From CAZUXE01 sp964624585 (GTDB lineage Bacteria > Hydrothermota > Tepidihabitantia > B3-TA06), in contig CAZUXE010000060.1 of assembly GCA_964624585.1 (NCBI GenBank), forward strand, positions 1 to 8,404: a stretch of DNA of 8,404 nt. Reading direction: 5' to 3'. Under the pieces are notes generated by a model. The model saw only the letters and a list, made by a program, of their open reading frames with translations, was not told where the DNA came from and did no database searches. Shown piece by piece: positions 4,297-8,404 of the stretch (within the stretch, counting starts at the first letter, position 1; every line of letters starts with the position of its first letter). Both the position numbers and the translations under genes were made by a program.

Positions 4297-6300
4297 TTAA
4301 CTTGTTTTAAGTAAATTAAGGAACTCGTCTTCGGAAAGGATTTTTATCCCTAGTTTTTTTGCCTTTCCGTATTTGGAGCCTGGGTTCTGACCTACTACAA
4401 GATAGGAAGTTTTTCGGCTTACAGAACTAGAAACCTTAGCGCCACGCTCCAAGACCTTAGTTGCGGCTTCATCACGCGGCATAGTTTCCATAGCTCCTGT
4501 AAATACGAAACTTAAGCCTTTAAGGGGATAATTCTTTTCCGCAGTTTCTTCCCGCTGTAGTCTTATTCCGGCTTTACGCAGGCGCCTAAGCAGGTTAAGG
4601 TTACGCGGATTAGAAAAGAAATCTTTAACGCTTTGAGCAGTAATTTGACCAATACCTTCAATTTTACTCAACTCTTCTGTAGATACGGTCATTAATTCGT
4701 CTATATTGCTGAAATGCTCAACTAAAGCGTGAGCGCCGGTTGAACCTAGGAATCGTATTCCTAATCCAAATAGAATGCGGTCAAATGGTCGAGTTTTGCT
4801 CGTTTGAATGCCTTCTAGAAGATTTTGAACAGACTTCTCCCCCATTCGTTCAAGCTCAAGAAGTTGCGCCTTATCGAGTTCATAGATATCGGCTATACTT
4901 TTGACCAAACCTTTATCCACAAGCTGTTCTATAAGCTTGTAACCCATGCCTTCGATATCTGCCGCTCCTCTTGAGGCATATAAAGCTAAAGAGGCTTTAA
5001 GAATAGCTGGACAATCACGGTTGATGCAGCGGTAAGCTACTTCGTCAGGATACTTCTTTAGTTTGGAGCCGCAAACAGGACAAAATTCAGGCATCTTGAA
5101 TTCCCGCTCTGAGCCATCGCGGCGTTCAGGTATCGATTTTATAACTTTAGGAATTATCTCTCCACCCTTTTCCACCAGCACCCAGTCCCCTATTTTAAGA
5201 GCTTTACGACGAATCTCCTGTTCGTTGAACAAGCTTGCCCGTGATACCATAGTGCCAGAGATATGGACGGGTTTGAGTATTGCTACAGGATTTAGTGAAC
5301 CAGTACGACTGACGTTTAATTCAATATCCAAAAGCCTTGTGGTAACCTGTTCGGCAGGATATTTATAAGCAACCGCCCAGCGAGGAGCTTTTGCCGTTGC
5401 TCCTAGTTTTTGTCTAGCAAGCAAAGAATTTACCTTAATAACCACTCCATCCACAGCATAGGGTAAATTGTGACGTTTTTCTTCCCAGTTTTCTATATAC
5501 TTAAGCACCTTATCAATATCTTCGCATAATTCGATATCGGGAATAACAGGTATACCAGATTCCTGGAGCGTACAGATAAGGGCGTAAAATGAATTTCCAT
5601 CCCAGCTTTTAGGTCTGAGAGGTGAGTGGGCCATAAAGGCTAGGCCGCGTTTTGCTAATTCACGAGAATCAAGAAGTTTCAAACTACCGGCAGTAGCATT
5701 GCGAGGATTGGCAAATGGTTCAAGACCTTGCTTTTGTCTTTCCAGATTATTGCGCTGAAAAGAAGAAAGAGGCATATATACCTCTCCTCTGACGATTAAG
5801 GTATCTGAATTGAATGTAGAATTGTGCAATTTCAGGGGGATTGTTTTAATTGTACGAAGGTTGAGGGTAATATCATCGCCTGTAAGACCATCGCCTCTGG
5901 TTAAACCTTGAATAAAAACGCCATCTTCGTATCGCAGGCTTACTGCCACGCCATCAATCTTTTGTTGGACAGTATATGCCTGTTTGCCAACGGTGTCCTT
6001 GACCTTCCTGTCAAATTCTTTCAAATCGTCAATAGAATAGGTGTTATCAAGACTCATCATACGAAATTCATGGACTACCTGCTTGAATCCCTGTAAAGGT
6101 TTTCCTCCGACCCGTTGACTAGGAGAATCAGGGCTTTGCAAGTTGGGGAAACGGGATTCCAGTTCTATTAACTCTTTCATTAGAGCGTCGTACTCAGCAT
6201 CCGATATTACTGGCTTGGCTAATACGTAATAATAATGATTATGGTTGTTGATTTCTTTACGAAGTTCTAAAATCCTCTTCAAAGCTGAGTTTTTGTCCAT
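4297..6300 (-). CDS. ligA: NAD-dependent DNA ligase
   Basis: Seals nicks in duplex DNA using NAD+ in replication and repair. The 667 residues are full length (E. coli 671). Domains in order: NAD-binding Ia with H-Y-Y-Y and S-D-A-E-Y-D (22-38); the nucleotidyltransferase domain with adenylated Lys114 in K-I-D-G, T-R-G-D-G, Glu173 in R-G-E-V, and D-G-V-V-I-K-V-N; an OB fold (about 315-400); a zinc finger with Cys407, Cys410, Cys425 and Cys430; helix-hairpin-helix repeats (about 440-585); and a C-terminal BRCT domain (about 593-667) with F-V-F-T-G. The residue two before the catalytic lysine is Gln112 where the family nearly always has Glu. The ATG has no clear Shine-Dalgarno; TAGAAT lies 4 bp upstream. 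The gene is 51 bp downstream of a secreted-protein gene on the same strand and may share its transcript. Confidence 0.98.
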   Translation of the reverse strand: MDKNSALKRILELRKEINNHNHYYYVLAKPVISDAEYDALMKELIELESRFPNLQSPDSPSQRVGGKPLQGFKQVVHEFRMMSLDNTYSIDDLKEFDRKVKDTVGKQAYTVQQKIDGVAVSLRYEDGVFIQGLTRGDGLTGDDITLNLRTIKTIPLKLHNSTFNSDTLIVRGEVYMPLSSFQRNNLERQKQGLEPFANPRNATAGSLKLLDSRELAKRGLAFMAHSPLRPKSWDGNSFYALICTLQESGIPVIPDIELCEDIDKVLKYIENWEEKRHNLPYAVDGVVIKVNSLLARQKLGATAKAPRWAVAYKYPAEQVTTRLLDIELNVSRTGSLNPVAILKPVHISGTMVSRASLFNEQEIRRKALKIGDWVLVEKGGEIIPKVIKSIPERRDGSEREFKMPEFCPVCGSKLKKYPDEVAYRCINRDCPAILKASLALYASRGAADIEGMGYKLIEQLVDKGLVKSIADIYELDKAQLLELERMGEKSVQNLLEGIQTSKTRPFDRILFGLGIRFLGSTGAHALVEHFSNIDELMTVSTEELSKIEGIGQITAQSVKDFFSNPRNLNLLRRLRKAGIRLQREETAEKNYPLKGLSFVFTGAMETMPRDEAATKVLERGAKVSSSVSRKTSYLVVGQNPGSKYGKAKKLGIKILSEDEFLNLLKTS

Positions 6301-6334
6301 AGTTATTCTATGTGTTAGCCTCTATTTATTACCG

Positions 6335-6361
6335 GATAAAATGCAAGTATTCTATTTTATC
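6335..6361 (-). repeat. AT-rich inverted repeat across the secreted-protein stop codon
   Basis: GATAAAAT (6335-6342) and ATTTTATC (6354-6361) are exact reverse complements with an 11-nt centre, spanning the TAG at 6352-6354. The stem is AT-rich and no U-run follows on the - strand, so it would be at best a weak attenuator before ligA. Confidence 0.45.
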
Positions 6362-7146
6362 TGTTTCATATTAGCAAATATGGCTTTGCCAATTTCATCA
6401 ACACTCGTTCCTTCTTTACTTTGCAATAATAACTTGGCGCATAATGGTATTGATATTTCCCAAATATTATTCTGATAACCAATATGAAGTTTTTCAAAAT
6501 TGACCTCGGGAGAATCAAGAGCTATTAATCCCATGCTTGCAGAGCAAAGCCCGGCGAAATATCCAAATTTTTCATCATCGCTCATAGCATTATATTCGCG
6601 GTTATGATGAACCTTCTGAAGATCAATAAACACATTGTAGCCTGATGCTTTGTGCTGCATAGTAGCGATTACTTCAAAAGGGTTACCTTCTTCAATCCAT
6701 TCCTTAATGGAACGTTGAAGTTCCCATACGGTAATAAGATCGTTGCCAATATCTTCGTTGCTCATATTTTTTTGCAGCGAAGCTTTTGCCAAATATGCGC
6801 AGTATGGAATGGCGAACACATTAACGTCTGTGCCATCATTTATTGTAAGGTAACCTAAATTATCATTTGCATCAATAGCTAAAGCTCCCGTAGCCCCAAC
6901 GCACATTCCAATAAAATGAATTTTTCGTTCTTCGGAGATTCCAATATTCTCGGTGTTGCCTTTAAGTTCAAGTAATGTTATTTTTACATTCTTCTTCGTG
7001 GCTGTTTCATCCATACTTACCGATACATTGTAAGAACCTTCTTTTTCGACAGCCTTCTCAATGGAATTAGCGCTAAAGCCCGCAGGAGCGCACCTAAGGA
7101 AAGCAATCCCCAGAAATAATACTATTGCTTTCAGATATTTTTTCAC
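6352..7146 (-). CDS. Putative secreted protein with two related repeats, unknown function
   Basis: 264 residues; I do not recognise the family. The N-terminus is a Sec-type signal peptide: M-K-K, a hydrophobic core at about 7-17, and a possible signal peptidase I site after F-S-A (26). Cys19 is preceded by Arg, so a lipobox is unlikely. The mature part holds two related halves. Half 1 (about 39-145) runs Y-N-V ... F-I-G-M-C (Cys82) ... A-L-A-I-D ... A-I-P-Y-C-A (Cys116) ... D-I-G. Half 2 (about 170-258) runs Y-N-V ... F-A-G-L-C (Cys201) ... L-I-A-L-D ... S-I-P-L-C-A (Cys236) ... E-I-G. The paired cysteines could form one disulfide per repeat in an oxidising compartment. The start is GTG with AAGGAGG 6 nt upstream. 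It has its own promoter, divergent from tRNA-His, and precedes ligA. Confidence 0.85.
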   Translation of the reverse strand: MKKYLKAIVLFLGIAFLRCAPAGFSANSIEKAVEKEGSYNVSVSMDETATKKNVKITLLELKGNTENIGISEERKIHFIGMCVGATGALAIDANDNLGYLTINDGTDVNVFAIPYCAYLAKASLQKNMSNEDIGNDLITVWELQRSIKEWIEEGNPFEVIATMQHKASGYNVFIDLQKVHHNREYNAMSDDEKFGYFAGLCSASMGLIALDSPEVNFEKLHIGYQNNIWEISIPLCAKLLLQSKEGTSVDEIGKAIFANMKQIK

Positions 7147-7152
7147 AATAAT

Positions 7153-7159
7153 CCTCCTT
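7153..7159 (-). promoter_or_regulatory. Ribosome binding site supporting a GTG start
   Basis: AAGGAGG on the - strand lies 6 nt before GTG at 7144-7146. This strong site, together with the M-K-K signal-peptide beginning, decides the GTG start of the secreted protein. Confidence 0.85.
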
Positions 7160-7175
7160 AAAAGATTGTAGGAAC

Positions 7176-7203
7176 AGAATACCGTTCAGGCGCTAAAAGT
7201 CAA
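7176..7203 (-). promoter_or_regulatory. Promoter of the secreted-protein gene
   Basis: On the - strand, TTGACT (7198-7203), a 16-bp spacer and TATTCT (7176-7181). The predicted start is near 7169, with a leader of about 23 nt. Its -35 box is 28 bp from the -35 box of the divergent tRNA-His promoter. Confidence 0.65.
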
Positions 7204-7231
7204 GTTTAGGAGTTATTTCAATAAATGGAGC

Positions 7232-7259
7232 TTGACAGCTGCAATCTTACGTATAAAAT
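7232..7259 (+). promoter_or_regulatory. Promoter of tRNA-His
   Basis: TTGACA (7232-7237), 16-bp spacer, TAAAAT (7254-7259). An overlapping TATAAA at 7252 would leave a 14-bp spacer and is less likely. The predicted start is near 7266, about 19 bp before the mature tRNA. Confidence 0.7.
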
Positions 7260-7284
7260 ACCGAATCGAATCATTGGATAACAT

Positions 7285-7358
7285 GGTGGGTGTAGCTCAG
7301 TTGGCAGAGCACTTGACTGTGGCTCAAGATGCCGGGGGTTCAAGTCCCCTCACCCACC
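7285..7358 (+). tRNA. tRNA-His (anticodon GTG)
   Basis: A complete cloverleaf. The acceptor GTGGGTG (7286-7292) pairs with CACCCAC (7351-7357), with the extra G-1 (7285) facing C73 (7358) that identifies histidine tRNAs. The D stem is GCTC/GAGC. The anticodon stem CTTGA/TCAAG closes the loop CTGTGGC, with GTG at 7319-7321. The variable loop is ATGCC. The T arm GGGGG/CCCCT (one G-T pair) has the loop TTCAAGT. The CCA end is not encoded, so it must be added after transcription. No clear terminator follows. Confidence 0.97.
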
Positions 7359-7494
7359 CTTTCTTCCATCCTTCTTCGTTCTTTTCCACAATTCAGCCTA
7401 TTCTATGCCTAATAATCGAAACCGCGGAATTATCATTGTATCTTAAATTAATTTTGTTTAGAGAAATAGGTTGGTTTATATATCCTTAAAAAAG

Positions 7495-8271
7495 CTAGAA
7501 CTTCATTTCAATTCCAACTGGACAGTGATCTGAACCTTGAATATTTGATAAAATAAACGCTGAAATTAAATTATTAACCAAATCCGGTGAAATAAAGAAA
7601 TAATCAAGCCTCCAGCCAACATTGCGCTCACGCGCTTTAAGACGCATACTCCACCATGAGTAGGCTTCGGTTTCATCAGGATAGAAATATCTAAAGGTAT
7701 CTATATAACCGTGTGCAACAAATTTATCCATCCATGCGCATTCTTCAGGAAGAAAGCCAGTATTCTTTCGATTTTGTTTAGGACGAGCTAAATCGATTTC
7801 TTTATGAGCGATATTGAAGTCGCCGCATAAAATTACTTTTCGTCCCTGTTTTCTAAAGTTCTCGCTTTTTTCTAGCAATTTATCAAGATATTCAAGTTTG
7901 TAGGGAACGCGACGATTTTCTTGTCCTCCATTGGGTACGTATACGTTAAGAATGGTGAATTGGGGATAGTGGGTAATAATTAATCGGCCTTCATTATCAA
8001 AGCGCTCCTCTCCTAATCCGTATTCAAGATTCTCAGGTTCTAAATTGGTAAAAACGCCTGTTCCAGAGTATCCTTTACGCTCACCACTACGGTAGTAGAT
8101 ATGATAGCCTGGAATATCTAAAAGGTTGCGTGATAGCTGTTGCGAATGCGCCTTTGTTTCCTGCATCCCAAGGAAATTAGGCCGAGCTTGATTGAACCAA
8201 TTGAGAAATCCTTTTCGTTCAGCCGCCCTGATACCGTTTACGTTCCACGATAACAATTTAATTTGACTCAT
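7495..8271 (-). CDS. xth: Exodeoxyribonuclease III (AP endonuclease, exonuclease III family)
   Basis: Cleaves DNA 5' to abasic sites and removes 3'-blocking groups in base excision repair, with 3'-5' exonuclease activity. The 258 residues match the family length. Metal and catalytic residues of the endonuclease/exonuclease/phosphatase fold are in place: Asn10 and Asn12 in S-W-N-V-N-G-I-R, Glu38 in Q-E-T-K, Tyr111 in V-Y-V-P-N-G, Asp151 and Asn153 in G-D-F-N, S-W-W-S (205-208), Asp223 in W-R-L-D-Y-F, and the Asp248-His249 pair in G-S-D-H-C-P. No Shine-Dalgarno precedes the ATG; a promoter -10 box lies only 5 bp upstream, suggesting leaderless translation. The gene converges on tRNA-His. It could equally be labelled exoA; distinguishing exonuclease III from other members by eye is uncertain. 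Confidence 0.96.
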   Translation of the reverse strand: MSQIKLLSWNVNGIRAAERKGFLNWFNQARPNFLGMQETKAHSQQLSRNLLDIPGYHIYYRSGERKGYSGTGVFTNLEPENLEYGLGEERFDNEGRLIITHYPQFTILNVYVPNGGQENRRVPYKLEYLDKLLEKSENFRKQGRKVILCGDFNIAHKEIDLARPKQNRKNTGFLPEECAWMDKFVAHGYIDTFRYFYPDETEAYSWWSMRLKARERNVGWRLDYFFISPDLVNNLISAFILSNIQGSDHCPVGIEMKF

Positions 8272-8276
8272 AAGCT

Positions 8277-8304
8277 ATGATACATCAGGAAAACGTCTTT
8301 TCAA
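8277..8304 (-). promoter_or_regulatory. Candidate promoter of xth, probably leaderless
   Basis: On the - strand, TTGAAA (8299-8304), a 16-bp spacer and TATCAT (8277-8282). Only 5 nt separate the -10 box from the ATG at 8271, so transcription would begin at or next to the start codon. Alternative: a perfect TATAAT at 8342-8347, but its nearest -35-like TTGAGA (8367-8372) is 19 bp away. Confidence 0.5.
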
Positions 8305-8367
8305 TAGCCTTAACTTTCTACGCTTTTCTGACACCTTAGGGATTATAGCTTTGCTTACTCAGCGCCT

Positions 8368-8398
8368 CTCAATATTATCGTGTTTTGATAATTTTGAG
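8368..8398. repeat. Imperfect 31-bp inverted repeat upstream of xth
   Basis: CTCAA (8368-8372) plus ATTATC (8374-8379) pair with GATAAT (8387-8392) plus TTGAG (8394-8398) around a 7-nt GTGTTTT centre, with one T-T mismatch. No T-run follows on either strand within the window. It could be an operator or the end of a gene outside the window. Confidence 0.5.
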
Positions 8399-8404
8399 TG
8401 TTGC

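Noticed and set aside
5063..6475. Three + strand frames inside or across ligA and the end of the secreted-protein gene
   Set aside because: They are antisense to conserved ligA coding sequence or to the secreted-protein repeats, and none has a promoter or Shine-Dalgarno.
6652..6858. 68-codon + strand frame inside the secreted-protein gene
   Set aside because: It lies wholly antisense to a gene with a good start, signal peptide and repeat structure.
7094..7096. Cys19 of the secreted protein as a lipoprotein lipidation site
   Set aside because: The residue before the cysteine is Arg (L-R-C), which does not fit a lipobox; a signal peptidase I site after F-S-A fits better.
7232..7489. 85-codon + strand frame across tRNA-His
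   Set aside because: It starts in the tRNA promoter and reads through the tRNA; the tRNA explains the sequence.

Overview
The window comes from an AT-rich bacterial chromosome. It carries ordinary housekeeping genes (guaB, trxA, ligA, xth, tRNA-His) set among small lineage-specific membrane or secreted proteins. The NAD-dependent ligase, Shine-Dalgarno sequences and sigma70-type promoters show it is bacterial. Nothing fixes the phylum. An uncultured lineage such as Omnitrophota is a guess from the mixture of small DUF membrane proteins, a tRNA without an encoded CCA end, and GGGTTAC-type intergenic repeats. I see no phage, transposase, CRISPR array or plasmid gene.

Left part (1-1690, + strand): three small integral-membrane protein genes, each with its own promoter. 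The first two are a tandem duplication 553 bp apart (DUF4870/Tic20-like); the third is a DUF4282 protein. Rho-independent terminators follow the second and third genes. Next comes a 529-bp gene-free stretch (1688-2216) with a five-unit, exactly 11-bp-phased tandem repeat.

Central part (2217-7146, - strand): in transcription order, a secreted protein of unknown function built from two related repeats, then ligA, then a 271-bp regulatory-looking gap (21-bp palindrome, 7-bp tandem repeats, strong promoter), then trxA and guaB 9 bp apart and almost certainly cotranscribed.

Right part: tRNA-His(GTG) on the + strand, back to back with the promoter of the secreted-protein gene, and xth (exonuclease III) on the - strand, whose promoter sits so close to its ATG that the mRNA may be leaderless.

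The housekeeping genes cover guanine nucleotide synthesis (guaB), thiol-disulfide redox (trxA) and DNA repair and ligation (ligA, xth). The only tight coupling visible is trxA-guaB. The most notable points are seven candidate promoters that all use a 16-bp spacer between -35 and -10, the near-identical control regions of the duplicated membrane genes, the internally duplicated secreted protein with two matched cysteine pairs, and the phased repeat downstream of guaB. I see no convincing new multi-gene system; the best candidates for undescribed biology are the small membrane-protein cluster and the secreted repeat protein.
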